Assembly (NCBI GenBank): GCA_948567375.1
Contig: OX419760.1
Location: 63,918,911 to 63,982,910, forward strand
Reading direction: 5' to 3'
Length of the DNA stretch: 64,000 nt
Source of the DNA: Lunularia cruciata
Lineage: Eukaryota > Streptophyta > Marchantiopsida > Lunulariales > Lunulariaceae
Shown in pieces: positions 25,895 to 37,454 of the stretch; the stretch's first letter is position 1; every line of letters starts with the position of its first letter. Under the pieces are notes generated by a model. It had not been told where the DNA came from, ran no database searches, and saw only the letters and a list, made by a program, of their open reading frames with translations. Position numbers and translations under genes: made by a program.

Positions 25895-27124
25895 ATGGAT
25901 TCTAAATTGGGGTTTGACATAGGAGTTGATTCAACTAAAAATGCACTTGGTGTGTCCGCATTGTTGTTGTGAGACATAGAAAAGATTTATGGGGCCTCCA
26001 AAGGCCTGACGCGTTACTCCAATATAGTAGGTACCATTGAGTTGGATGACTTCATCCAAGAGTTTGATAGTTGGTGTGATCTACAATATTTATAGAACTC
26101 AACTTTGTTCATACCTTCATGGCATGGAAGAGGTTGTTTTAGCACTTGAAGGGTTTGCCAATGGACAACTATCATGAATTTAGGAGAGCTCAATTGAAGG
26201 AGATTGAGCTATGGAGACAATATTGGTCTCCAAACTACATCTCCATCACTTCAAGTTGCTAGGGGTAGATCAATAGTACCCATGAGTTCTAGTTCTAATA
26301 GCATTGGTGGATCTATTAGAGATGGTGCTACTACTAGTGGAGGTACCACTACATGAGGTGATGTAGTACTAGGATTTAACTCCATGGTGGAGTTCTTCTA
26401 ATGTCTGAGGCAAAACTACCAAGGAGTGCGGACTGACAAGCTAATGAGCTTGCAAGAGTTCCAATAGAAGGTTAGAAAGAGCCTATGCAAGGCATACACT
26501 TGCATGAGACTGTTGATCAATTTTACTAAGGGATTTATTGAGGCCCAAGCAACCCAATTTTGGTATGGGATTCTAGACAAAGAGTTGCAATGTAGAGTCA
26601 GTGATGTTATGTTGTTACAAACTACTTTGCCTACTTTGGCAATGGTCTTTGCTTTGGCTGAGCATATTGAGTTAAACATGGTAGAAGAGAGAGTGTTGAC
26701 ATCTTGATTTGGTAGGGAGACCTCATCCATAGTTGTTACTTCTTCTAGAGTATAGTACAGTGCACCTTGCCATGTTGGTTTCCAAGGATAGGGTGGACAA
26801 CCCAAATCCTATGGAGCGAGTGGAGGGCCTAGTGTAGTTAGACCCTTACCTTCATTTTTAGGTCAATAGTAGCTAGTGAGTGGTGGTGTTGCTTGTTGGA
26901 CTTGTGGTGGACCTCATCACAAGAGAGAGTGCACTTCAAGGCAATGGACTTGATGCCTTTGATGCATCACATCCAACAAAAAGACAATGTGAGCATTGCC
27001 CTAGATTTGGTCACACTAATGACCAATGCTTTGACCTACACATGGAGTTATGGAGTGGTAGGGGTACTATAGTAGGTGGTAGAGGAGCTTTAGGTCATGG
27101 AGGATGAGGTGGTAGAGGTGGTGG
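25895..27124 (+). pseudogene. P2 gag (capsid and zinc knuckle), decayed
   Basis: Gag forms the particle and binds element RNA. The frame starts at the ATG at 25895 (MDSKLGFD) and reads GVSA, KIYGASKGL, ELDDFIQEFDSWCDLQ, then the retrotransposon-gag-like block QFWYGILDKELQCRV and FALAEHIELNMVEERV, and finally a knuckle CWTCGGPHHKREC (C-x2-C-x3-H-x4-C) near 26894-26932. Several in-frame stops occur, for example after GVSALLL. The tail of gag is separated by the C1 insertion and resumes at about 30785. Confidence 0.75.
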
Positions 27125-27539
27125 TGTAGTGCCCACATTTTTTGTTTTTTTTTTCAAAATAAAGAAGAAGAAGTGTATATAGAAGTTGGATTGCGCCTAT
27201 ATGGCCAAAGAAGGCAAAGAAAAGAGTCTTCGGGATGAAACCCAAAGTAAAGTGACTTCGGGTCATAAGGCGAAGTACTTGGAAATGCCCTGTCAGCATA
27301 CAACCCAAAGTAAATTGTCTTTGTATTGGGGGGAAGCTCAACCCAAGGCAAAGATAGTGTAACAACCTTTTGTCAGGGTGAGAAATTCAAGAAGGGACCG
27401 TTCAAAAACCGGCGGCCCATACGTGCAAAGGTTAATTGACAGTGACAGGTGCATGCAGGAGGTGTGATTTCTCGATAGAAACTTGAAGTGAAGAAAGATG
27501 AAGAAAGAGCAACTCTATAAAAATTGAACTCGCAATGAC

Positions 27540-29986
27540 AAAATGTCAAGTAATTTTCCTTTTCCGTTGAGAAGTTGTCTTGAAGGTGATTGTGGGAAGG
27601 GAAATAGAGTTGGAATTGCGTTAGTGCGTAAGGGGGAAGTTGCAAGAGTGAAATCGAGAGATAGTGAGAAGGCAGAAGAGATGGGAGGAGGAAAGAAGAA
27701 CTTTGAATTCACAGTGAGAAATCATGCAATTCGGAGGTTTGATGTAATCGCAAGGATCAAAGTCTTGAGCTGACTTCGGATCACTTTTCTGGCATGGAAC
27801 TGGAATGTAAGCTTTCCGGGTTTCATGACTGAAATCATTGAGAGCAAGTGTCTCGATGGACCCAAGGAAGAAGGGAAGAGAGGAATTCGGCTTGCTAGAC
27901 AGAGTCGGGTTGGAGACTTATGAAGAGAGGAATCATGAGTGCACTGATGGCCATCCTGAAGCCGCAGAGAACCACTTATGTGATGAAACACCAAGCGGTT
28001 TTCTTTCACAAGCTATTCGCAGGAGAACCGATCAACTGGGTGAGGTGTTTCCATGGGAGAACAAGGCAGATGGTGTGGAATTTGCGGGATAAATTGCCTC
28101 CACACTACATTGTGCCGTTTGCAGCGCATTTCTACCTCAGGCTAAATTTGCTGAACTTGGCAGAGTGGACTCGGATAGTGTCGCACTTCCATCATGATTT
28201 GCAAAAGGAGGTTGATTTTGAAGAGCAGCAATACATATTGCAAATCAGGAGCACCGACGACTATTACACGAAGACAGGGAAGAACGTGGAGGTTGCAGTA
28301 AGTACCCCAAATACAAAGAAGAGAAGTTGGCAGGGCAAAGCCAACAACACAAAGAAACCTCGGAAGACCAGGAGAGGCAACCCGAGGCGAGGTCTGGTGG
28401 TGATCGAGTCGGAGGATGAAGACTCAAAAGGTGATGCCGAGCTTAAGACTGAAGACTCTGAACACAAGGAAGAGCCTGAGTTAATGCTGCAGAGTGGAGA
28501 CACGAGTAGTGATAGCGATGAAGGAGGGGAAATGACATCAGCGCCAGTGGCAGAAGAAGAAGAAGAAGACAAAGAAGAAGAAGTGCAGGCAAAAATTGAA
28601 GCCGAAGATAATACACAATTGGAAGAAAAAGTAACTGTACCCAAAGAGAAGAAGATCGCAGTACAAAGAGGAGTTTGCTCAAGACGTAAGGTGAAGTATG
28701 AAGCGGGTCTGAGTATGGTGAAGGAAGAAGCACCATAAAGCTTGGGAAGTGAGGCGTCAATTCCGATATGATGACTGCAGAGACGAAGGCGAGTATTGGG
28801 CAAACAAGAAGGGAGAAGGGAGATCACTCAGCAGGTTGAAGAAGTTGCCTGTGATGGAGTGGAGTACATGCGGGAGATCGTGTGCCCATTGTTGGTGAAA
28901 GTGGAGCACAAGAAGAAGGAGATGCAGTCGACATGTCTAGATGTGAAGACTATTTTGCAGGTATTATCGAGATTAGAAGAAGAAAACTCAAAGTTGAAGA
29001 AGAGTCTAACCCGAGGTGAGGAGGAAAGAGAAGTATTGCAAGCAGAGGCAGTAGTGAGAAGTCAGATAATTGAAGACCTGAAGAGAGAAGCAAATTATTG
29101 AGAGGATCTTGTGAAGAAGAGTGACATAGCAAGGGAGAGACAAGTAGCAGAGTACGAGATCTTGAAGCAACAGGTTGCCAATTCAAGAGTAGAGGTTGTC
29201 CATGCTATGGCGAGGGTAGCAGCAAAGGATCAAGAGCTTGATAGGGTGATGGAGAGTGTCAAGGAGAAGAAGTAACTCTTGCAACAAGAGTTGGCGGCAC
29301 GATATAGAGAAGAAGAAAGACTACGAGAATTACTTCGTAATTAGGAGGAGAGAGTTGTACAGAAGGAGAAGGAGAAAGAGACGGTGAAAGCCGAGTTTGA
29401 GGCGGAGTTGGCGATGTACCGAGAGGATTGGTTTGCAGATCGAGAAGGGGAGAGGAAGATGAGATTAGAGCCATTGAAGGAGATAGTCCTCCAAATGAAT
29501 GCAATGTTAAGTACATAGGCCAGTATTCGGATTGAAGAAACGAGGCTGCACGAGTTGAAGTTGTTGGTGCAGGAGACGAGGCAAAGACAAGCAAAGGATA
29601 CCAACTTGAATGCTTTGTTTATCAGTCTAAGAACTCGTGTAGACAAAAAGATTTTAGAGGTAGAGGATAACATTTCAATTAGATTAGACTTAGTGAAACT
29701 AGAGATAGAAAAGCTTCAGAAAGATATTAGAGCAAAACCCGAAGTCGATAACATAGGAGTACAAATGTCTTTGGAGTTACCGATGGAGACATTAGAGAAG
29801 AGTGGGTCGAGAGATAAAGATTTAGATAGATTACCTACTAGTGGAATTTCAGATCAAGAAAGAGAATTGCTGGATCTGGTAGAAGAAGAAGAAAATACAA
29901 GACCCAAGGATAGAGTAGTATGAAGTAAGATTACTTTGGGTTTGGGTTTGAAAGCCGAGGAAGAAGTAGACATCGGATCGGAGTAG
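27540..29986 (+). pseudogene. C-family long reading frame (copy C1), unknown protein
   Basis: The best-preserved middle part is an open frame at 27920-28738 (272 residues). It has a QAVFFHKLFAGEPINWVRCFH block with RTRQMV and LPPHY near residues 25-62, then a basic stretch rich in Lys/Arg (about 130-155) and a long acidic Glu/Asp tract (about 160-235). A coiled coil follows at 28796-29101 (heptad-like Leu/Glu/Lys) and continues in frame past stops to about 29700. The C-terminal block at 29555-29986 ends EEEVDIGSE then TAG. No protease, RT, integrase or transposase motif is seen. A gag-like or structural role is possible, because a coiled coil after a compact helical block is common in capsid proteins, but this is a guess. 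Confidence 0.6.
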
Positions 29987-30102
29987 TAACAGTTTTGAGA
30001 TTTGAAGAGGCAGATATGAAGAAGTGCATTGTCATTTCGGATCTGCAGGTTAGAAAAGTTGTTGTAGAACGGTATAGTTGTTAGAATTGTCGATTTGTTC
30101 AC

Positions 30103-30110
30103 TATTTAAG
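30103..30110 (+). promoter_or_regulatory. TATA-like box in C1
   Basis: TATTTAAG, also present at the same place in C3 (about 40987), C4 (about 47760) and C5 (about 53620). It falls shortly after the conserved stop of the long frame, which fits a U3 promoter with R-U5 of about 650 bp to the CA end. Confidence 0.5.
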
Positions 30111-31167
30111 AGTGGCATTTGAAGTATCATGTTGTTTAGTGCTCATTATTTCTGAGAATAGATAAAGCAAAGTGCTATGAAGCAGTGCTTGTCGCTTGAG
30201 CTTGATTCCAAGTATCAACTTTGTGTCTATGTTTGTGAGTGTTTGGAGAAATTCAAAGTGCAAGTCAGTGTGCTTGTTGGATGTTGGATTCCACAGCCGT
30301 GATCTTTGTTCTGTGTGTTTGATCCTGAGTGAAGTGCAATCGAAGAAATGCCTTGATAGATCTGAGGGGAATTGTAGTGTTGGTTGTATTCTGCATTTGT
30401 GAGTGCAGTGCAAAGTTGATGTGAAGCAATTTTGATCAAGGAATTTGTGCCTTCAGTGGAGGGGTGGAACACAATTCTGAGGTGAAGTTGTTTTGCAGTG
30501 AAGTGCCGTTTTTGGGAGAGCTTGAATCATCACAATCAAGATTGTTTGGAAAGAATTGAAGGATTTGTGATTAAGGAGTGTTACTTTGTGACAAGATTGC
30601 AAATCAGTGCTTGTTACTCTCTTCTGGGTGTGGTTTCTACCTAAGAGACTAAAGAAGAACTCAAGAAGAACTACATGTTAATGTTTGCTTTGTATTTGAC
30701 CAATTCTGACTTGTATCTCTACGGGAACAAACTTTACTTACGCGATTACCGCAAAAGTGATATTTGCCGGGTTGTCACAAGTGGTAAATGGTCCACACCT
30801 TGTAGGACTGTAGTACTTGCCCTTACTTCTAATATAACTATAGCTACTCAAATTGAGCAATTGGAGCTAGGATGACAATAGCTCAAAGGAGATCATACTT
30901 GGGTGTTGAGGCTTCCACTTCATATGCTAGTGATAGAGATATCTTGGACTTCATATGCAAAGGAACATAGGTGGATGCATCTACTGTACTGACTAGGAGG
31001 GCAATACATACTCTAGAGCCTAGAGGAGCATTAGTGGAGTTGGACTCATAGAGAAAATATGTTGGGAGACCAATCAAACTTCCCCAATCTTTCATGCTCT
31101 CTAAGGCATTATAGACAACATCTATGGCTCCTAGACATCCTAGTGTAAGCATGGTAAGTGGTGATGG

Positions 31168-32270
31168 GTGCATGATAGACTACCTACTAGTCATCCATCT
31201 ACTACTACAAAAATTAAGTCTAGCATGATGTTGGAGGCGGCTACGTTGATTATGCACTTTCTATTATTCTTAACCAATGATATGTTTACATTGGGAGTTG
31301 ATCCAACCCTAATGTTCTGGTTGGTTGCCACACTTTATGACAATAGAGATGATATGGTTCCTATTTTTAAAGTAGAGGTGGTTGATAGTGAAGATGACTT
31401 GGTCAAGGAGCATGAGATCCACTCAATGACTAATGGGTTATGGCAGGTAGCAATGGCTAGATTGGAGGAGTCACCAACTAGACCGGCCTTTGAGCGAGTG
31501 TGGTTTATACATGGAGTTGTCCTATTGGATAAACAAAGGGGGGTTTTTTGTTTGGTGGGACCTCTAAGGAAGGTCTATACACCACAATGGGTCTTATTAG
31601 ACTCTAGTGTACAACCCTTTATGTTGAGGAAGGTTGTAGTTGTTGGTCTAGAGTTACAAAAGACCAATGTAGAGAGGTGTCTATTTTAGATCAAGATATC
31701 TCTAGGAGTGGTTTCACACAATACATCACATGTGGAGAACTTGTGGTTCAAATTCAGCCCAATCATCTGATTGATAGCTCTATGGTGAGAGCTCAAGCCA
31801 TTGCAAGAGTAGTTGAGTTATATGATTTGCTAGTAGTGGAGTAGTGTTATATCCCATGGGTTTCAGTAATGATTATTGGGAAGAGACGGCCTCCTATAGA
31901 CCAAGTTGGTAGTTAGGTGAGGGATGAGTATTTTGCTTACTAGTATGTTTCAATAGTGGCAGTCTTGGCTCACTATAGTCTAAGATCATAGCGGCATTAG
32001 TTTCAACTTTCAATGGTTTTGTTACTTGGCCTAGTGACTTATTGGAGTATAATGCTCTAGTACCAAAGGAGATCACCTAGATTTGGAGTATGAGTGGGAT
32101 CATTCCATCCACCTTGGATGATCCATTATGGTGTTTAGGGGAGGCATTGCAATAGCATCCAAATCCATTGGTGCAACAAGCTTGGAGTGGAGCCTTTGTA
32201 CCAGGAGACCAATGTGAGGATAAGCTTCTGGAGTCAATTACCTTGACCTCTTTGGACACCACACTCATTG
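31168..32270 (+). pseudogene. P2 protease region, decayed
   Basis: The open frame 31168-31689 ends with VLLDSSVQPFML, aligned to VLLDIGAQ in P3. This is the D-[ST]-G-A motif of a retropepsin in a consensus sense; the Gly is Ser here. Retropepsin would cut the polyprotein. The preceding 150 residues (DMFTLGVDPTLMFWLVATL, ARLEESPTRPAFERV) are a family-specific region also found in P3 at 45384-45028. After 31690 stops accumulate up to the methyltransferase. Confidence 0.6.
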
Positions 32271-32284
32271 CTTAGTAGGATCCA

Positions 32285-33260
32285 ATAGAGGAAGTATGTT
32301 TATTGGAGTTGTTTGGTGGGATTAGCACTAAACTAAATGTGGTACTACATGCGGGTATACAAGTATAGAGGTACTTATATGTGAAGAGAGATGAGATTGC
32401 TGGGCAAGTCTCTCTACATCACGTGGCACGCTTAGCCTATTGGTATCCTAAGTTATTACCAATGTTGGAAATCAAGGGTTACAAGAAGGTCCTACCAACA
32501 TAGATTTCCTTGCTGGGGAGCAAAATCTAGAGAGACATGGTCCCATTCATTTGGTGATTTTTGGATGGCCATGTTAGGGACATACACATATTGGCCAAGG
32601 TTTGGGTCTTTAGAATCCCTATTCTAGTGTATTTTGGGAGATGTTCCATATACTACGACATCTTTAGGTTCATCAATCCATTTCTCCAACCTACATTTTG
32701 GAGAACTTCCCTTTGATGGATGATTCTCACACCCGAGTAGTGGCAAGTATGCATTAGGTCCATTCTTGGATGGGACCTGTCATTTTGTTAGATGCAGTTA
32801 AAGTGGGATCATATGCTCATCATCTTTGTCTTTGGTGGATGAACCCCTTACCCAAAGAGGTTTTACAACGTGCTTATGATGGGATTTAGCAACTTGACCA
32901 TCTTACTATTGATGAGATTTTGGATGTTCGGCACCAATCTCAAATGGTGGTAGTGGCTGATAGGTCACCTATGGCAATAGTGAACCTATTTGGGTAGCTC
33001 TAAGCCGCTTTTCCCACACTTATGAGTTTCTCAAGCTCCCATGCTTTTTGAGAAGGAAGTCTTGACTTGTTTGGGACATAGTTTTAGCAATTAATGGAGC
33101 GCAATAGCTGATGAGAGAGAGTGAGAAATAGGTCATTGGCATTACCATTGTTCCAATAGTGTTAGAGGCATCTAAGCATCAATTGTTAAGTCAAGCAATA
33201 GACTTGAATTGTTTGACCTAGATTGTGAGCCTTGGCTTGGCAGAGCAACGTAGGATGCTC
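32285..33260 (+). pseudogene. DNA (cytosine-5) methyltransferase module in P2
   Basis: C5-methyltransferases transfer a methyl group from S-adenosylmethionine to C5 of cytosine. Motifs in order: motif I ELFGGIST (FGG at 32312-32320); motif II RYLYVKRDE; motif IV LVIFGWPC at about 32550-32574, where PC contains the catalytic Cys (TGT 32572-32574) and the next codon, normally Gln, is TAG; motif VI YILENFPLM (E-N at 32701-32706, normally ENV); motif VIII-like SYAHHLCLWW (from an R-x-R form) near 32811-32843; and a C-terminal block SQAIDLNCLT-IVSLGLAEQRR near 33192-33255, a match to motifs IX-X. Several stops and at least one frameshift (about 32505-32515) make this copy inactive. It lies between protease and RT in P2, P3 and P4. 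I cannot tell by eye whether it derives from the DNMT1/CMT, DRM/DNMT3 or another branch; PCQ rather than PCN argues against DRM/DNMT3. Confidence 0.8.
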
Positions 33261-33581
33261 TTGATAGGCACCACCACTTGGACACTAGTGAGCTTTGTAC
33301 CTATCAAGACAATTCAAGCACATGCTGGGGGTGATAGACCGAGTGGATAGTGTATTCTTGGGACATAACCAATGGCTACTAAAGAGAGTGGTCTACTTGG
33401 TGTCCATCCAAGTGAGCATGGTCTACTTGGATTACACCCTTGGTCTACTTGAGATGCAGCTAGAGGATGTATGGAGCTTACAACTAGAGTGGAAAGAGTT
33501 TTTCACATGGAGGTTGGGACCTCTAGCAGTTGGAGGCATGACACTATTGTTCCTAAGGGCCTAGTGTAGAAGCCAGTCAGT

Positions 33582-35030
33582 ATGTCTCCCACTCCTATGG
33601 CAATTATAAAGGATACTTGGGAGCCAGATTTGAGACCCAAGCTTACAAGAGAGGAAAGATGGAGAGTTTGGAGGTTCTTGAGGAGGTACACAAATTTTTT
33701 TGCTTTTAATTTGAAGGAATTGGATGCTTTGAAAGGACTTGGTATTTGGATTGAGCTTCTTAGTGATACACCAATTTTCTGGCATCCTAATTATCATAGT
33801 GATATGGAGAGAGTATTGATTTGAAGTTAGAGTAGAGACCTTTTTGAGGTTGGTTTGGTGGAGATTTCACATGGAGAATATGCATGAACTACAACAATGC
33901 TAGCCAAGATGGATAAGCAAAACAACTACACAAATAGGCAAATGTGTGGACTAGGGCTGATTGGTATGCCATGCTTACAGCGGAGGAGATCTTTGATGCA
34001 ATTGGGTATGCAAAGGTCTTCAATACTTTGGATTTTTGAGTAGGATATCATCAATTGCCAATCATGGAGGAGGATAAGTCCAAGACAACATTCTAGGCTA
34101 TTGATCCTCATGGCAAGGATGCCTTATATCAATGGAGATTACCATTTGGGTTAATGAGCACTCCTTTTGAGTTCTAAAGGATCATGGATAGGATCCTAGC
34201 TAGATTAGATTTTGCTTGGTGCTATATTGATGACATTTTGGTCTATAACACTACTATGAAGAAGCATGAGAGACATTTGTTGAAGGTGTTTGAGAGGTTG
34301 AGATCTCATTAGTTCAAATTACATCTTGGGAAGTGTATGAGCAAGTTGAGTATTTGGGTCACACTATCTACCCTAAAGGACTTGGTGCTCAACAAACCAA
34401 GGTGGAGGTTATTGTGTGTATTCTTTGGCCTATGGATGTGAGAAGAGTGTGAGCATTCCTTGGGTTGGAAATATTTTATCACCAATATGTTAGAGGATTT
34501 AGTGCCAATGCCAAGGACTTGATAAAGTTGACCAAGCTTACGTAGGAGTGGTGTTTGGGAGATGAGCAAGAGAGAGCTTTTCTAGAGCTCAAGGGGAGGT
34601 TGACATCTACTTTTATTTTGAGGAGACCAATTAGAGGATGACCATTTTTGGTTCACACTAATTGGAATATGTTGGAGCTTGGAGCAATGCTCACCTAACA
34701 TGATGATGAGGAGAAGGAGTTTGTGGTGCCCTATGCTAGTTTAGGGTTGCTCCAACAATTAAATGGAGGTGAAATATAGTTCATATGAGGGAGAGTATTT
34801 AGTAGCAATATGGGCAATAACACATTTCAGATGTTAATTATTTGGTAATCTCTTTACTCTCATCATTGATCATCAGCCACTAAAGTGGTTGATGGAGTCC
34901 AACAAGCTTTCAAAGAAGCTTGCACAATGGGTTTTGATTTTACAAGAGTATGATTTTATGGTTACTCATAGACCTAGAGTGGTGAATCATGATGCAAATG
35001 GGTTGAATAGAAACCCATGTCCCAAGTAGG
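33582..35030 (+). pseudogene. P2 reverse transcriptase / RNase H, decayed
   Basis: The RT domain begins TWEPDLRPKLTREE...FAFNLKELDALKG (33582-33824). It continues ISHGEYA and LPFGL, and has the catalytic CYIDDILVYN (about 34220-34250), a YIDD-type box that is intact at residue level. The RNase H block is around 34640-35030 (LVHTNWNMLELGAMLT, HDDEEKEFVVPYAS, NRDADGLSR-like end). Numerous stops and shifts occur. RT followed by RNase H and integrase fixes the Ty3/gypsy order. Confidence 0.8.
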
Positions 35031-35279
35031 ATCAGACCGAAGCACATTGACATGGTGAGACAAATGAGGAGATGGTGCTGGTTGGCATGTATCTACCTTT
35101 CTATGAGGCTTTGCTGGTATCTCTCTCAACACATATAGGAGGAGTTATTGGGGTCATCAATCCAAAGAGTGGAGATAGTGGTATAATTCAATGAGACATT
35201 CATGATGATGTCTTAGTGATGGACTATCTTTGCACCAATGCTATGGGTGGTATAATTGGGGCCGAGGATAGAGACCATA

Positions 35280-36480
35280 TTCTTCAGCAAGCCAAGCAAT
35301 TTAGATTGGATGGTAAACACCTTCTTTGTGTATGGGAGGATAGTAGAGTGAGAGTAGTACCACTTTCATGTCAAAGACCATAGTTGGGACATCATGCTCA
35401 TAAGGAGCTAGGACATTTTGGAGTGAAACGGACATATAACTTACTCTAGAGTCATTATTGGTGGTGCAATATGCAAACCAATGTACAATAGTTTGTTGCC
35501 AAATGTGTGGTTTGTGATTGAGTTAGAGCATTATTTAATGCTCTTACTTCATAGTTACACCTATTACTTATCATGGGATTGGATTATGGTTGGAGTTTGG
35601 CCTTAGCTTAACCTTTCTCATTGACTATGAGATATCATTAGTATGTTTTGGTGATGGTAGAGCACTTCTCCATGTGGATTGAGTTGGTGGAACTTCCTGA
35701 CAAGTCCAATACGGAGACAACTTACTTGTTCATGGATCAAGTTTTTAGTCATTTTGGTGCACCAACTAAGGTTTTGACTGATCAGGGTATAGAGTTCTTG
35801 GGTAAATTTCAAGTCTTGTGTGACAAGGCTTTGATTGATCATTGTATCACCTCCCAAGATCACTCTAAGGCAGATGGTTAGAAAAGAGAATGGTTCATAC
35901 AATGAAGAGAATTGTGAAAGTGTGGTTTGTAGAGAGGCCACTTGGGAGATTGGGATCTCTAGTTACCTTGGTTGGCCATGGGCTATTGGTCAGCTAGCAA
36001 GACTCCTTAGCATCCTTCTCTCCTTACTTTCTACTATATGGATGAGATCCAAATTTACCTATATCCATTTATCAAGATGCTATTATAGTTTTGGACTTGG
36101 ATGATCTAGATGTATGGATGAGCGCATGTTCTCAACAGGCAAAGGTCTTTTGGAAAGTAATGTTGATGACCTTTGAGAACTTGGCAATTGCTCAACATAG
36201 GATACCTTATGCTATACTACCATTCAAGGAGGAGGTTATAGACCCTTAATCAATTGATTTCATCCAAGTGATTATTTATATCTATAGTAGACAACATTGA
36301 CAACACTTGATGCTTCTATTTGCCGCACTATCTTGAGAGTGCAAGAGATCTTGCCATCTAGAGTCTTGTGTTGGAAGGATGTGATGGTGATTTTTGGAAG
36401 GATCATGTGCGCCATGCCACCTCCCAAAAATTGATGGTACTATGGATCCAAGCTTGGCACTTGTACATGCATGCTTACGG
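35280..36480 (+). pseudogene. P2 integrase, decayed
   Basis: The HHCC zinc-binding region lies around 35390-35520 (AHKELGHFGVKRTYNLL, FVAKCVVCD). The catalytic core is at 35600-35960 with VEHFSMWIELVELP, LTDQGIEFLG and SQDHSKADG, where the frame is lost near the catalytic Glu. It then runs into the tail leading to the PHD finger. In this family the second Asp and the Glu are 34 residues apart by my count, against 35 in the chromovirus of this window. Confidence 0.75.
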
Positions 36481-36628
36481 TATATGTTATGCGGCTCTTT
36501 TGGTGGAGCTGCTTCTATGTTAGTGTGTGATAATTGTTTGAGAAGATGACATATGGCATATAGTATGTTTGACTCCTCCCTTCATGATGGTTCCTCAAGG
36601 ACAATGGTTATGTCCTATATGTACTTGA
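36481..36628 (+). pseudogene. PHD finger at P2 integrase C-terminus
   Basis: PHD fingers bind two zinc ions and read the histone H3 tail, often the methylation state of Lys4. Here the finger reads MLCGSFGGAASMLVCDNC followed by LRR-HM. The CDNC pair is complete, unlike the CDSY of the other copies, and so shows the ancestral fourth Cys. The first Cys is Tyr, the Trp before His is a stop, and about 7 extra bases near 36560 shift the frame so that the last ligands fall out of frame before the TGA at 36626-36628. Combining copies, the spacing is C-x2-C-x11-C-x2-C-x4-H-x2-C-x14-C-x2-C, a standard C4HC3 PHD. Confidence 0.75.
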
Positions 36629-36798
36629 CTTATAGCTAGTTCATCCTTTTTATGGTATAGATTGCAAACATGCAACTAATGATGGGACTTGATAGCACTC
36701 GGCTTCTTGATCTTTTGCTCACTATAGGGTATACCAAATATTTGGATTAGATGGCTATATGGAGTTAAAGAGGACCTAACCGCCAGCTAGGGAGCAAT

Positions 36799-37444
36799 TA
36801 TGGCACTTCAGAGTCCATGTATGAATTATGTATGAGTTGTGCATCTTTAGTGTGTGTGTTGATAGCAATGTATGTTGTATAACAATGCATATATGCATGA
36901 TAGTTATCATGCCATTTGTAGCATTGCACCTAGATTGATCAAACTCTAGAGTAGCACCTAGATTGATCAAACTCTAGAGTAGCACCTAGATTGATCAAAC
37001 TCTAGAGTAGCACCTAGATTGATCAAACTCTAGAGTAGCACCTAGATTGATCAAACTCTAGAGTAGCAATGTTAGAAGTCAGAGGTATTTTGGCAATTAC
37101 TCATAGACTACTTGTTGACAGTCAAATTTCCTATTTGGGGTATTGACTACATGGTGGGGCTCATCATCACTTGCACCGTTGGGTGTGCCATCAATGGGAT
37201 CATTAAGGTTGGAGATCTAGGTCAAAATCAAAGGTATACCTTGGAAGTGTAGCTCCAAAGAGTTCACTACTTTGATGTTGAGCCTTTGAGTTCTTGGCTA
37301 GAGTGGATAGAAAGTAGGTGAGCATCAATTGGAGTCTCTTAGTCTCTTAATTATAATCAATATGCAATTGTTGGCAAATTTTTGAGTGAAAGATCAGGTA
37401 CTAGTTTGATTGAGTGTGATTTGAGTTGTGAACAAACTAATTAT
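36799..37444 (+). repeat. P2 3' LTR
   Basis: Starts after a purine-rich stretch (CTAGGGAGCAAT) with TATGGC, consensus TGTGGC, and ends in ATTAT just before the junction with P3. Contains a 28-bp repeat expansion at 36926-37065. Confidence 0.7.
36926..37065 (+). repeat. Five 28-bp tandem repeats in the P2 LTR
   Basis: Five back-to-back copies of a 28-bp unit starting GCACCTAGATTGATCAAACT (at 36926, 36954, 36982, 37010, 37038), essentially identical. Other P LTRs in the window do not show the array. Confidence 0.95.
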
Positions 37445-37454
37445 TGTGGCACTT

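Larger units (their letters stand above)
27125..30779 (+). mobile_element. C-family element, copy C1 (3655 bp, TSD GGTGG/AGTGG)
   Basis: Begins TGTAGTGCCCACATTTTTTG and ends GGGTTGTCACA. The flanks are GGTGG (27120-27124) and AGTGG (30780-30784), one mismatch, and P2 gag reads through the site when it is removed. A TATTTAAG box lies at 30103-30110, about 0.7 kb from the 3' end and about 115 bp after the stop of the long frame. Both ends match copies C2, C3 and C5. Confidence 0.85.
20790..37444 (+). mobile_element. Ty3/gypsy element P2 with methyltransferase and PHD modules
   Basis: A nearly complete but dead plus-strand element in the order: truncated 5' LTR (20790-24907, split by insertion C2), leader, gag (25895-27124, split by insertion C1 and resuming at 30785), protease (to about 32270), C5-methyltransferase (32285-33260), RT/RNase H (33582-35030), integrase (35280-36480), PHD finger (36481-36628), 3' LTR (36799-37444). 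Without the two insertions it is about 9.2 kb. Stops and frameshifts occur in every domain. RT before integrase identifies Ty3/gypsy. The LTR head is missing at the left junction with P5, so no target duplication can be read. Confidence 0.8.

Noticed and set aside
28264-28827. 187-residue Ser-rich minus-strand frame
   Set aside because: It is the antisense shadow of the Glu/Lys-rich part of the C1 frame; no motif and no conservation in the other copies.
36926-37065. CRISPR-like array of 28-bp repeats
   Set aside because: The units are contiguous with no spacers and lie in a plant retroelement LTR, so it is a simple tandem repeat.
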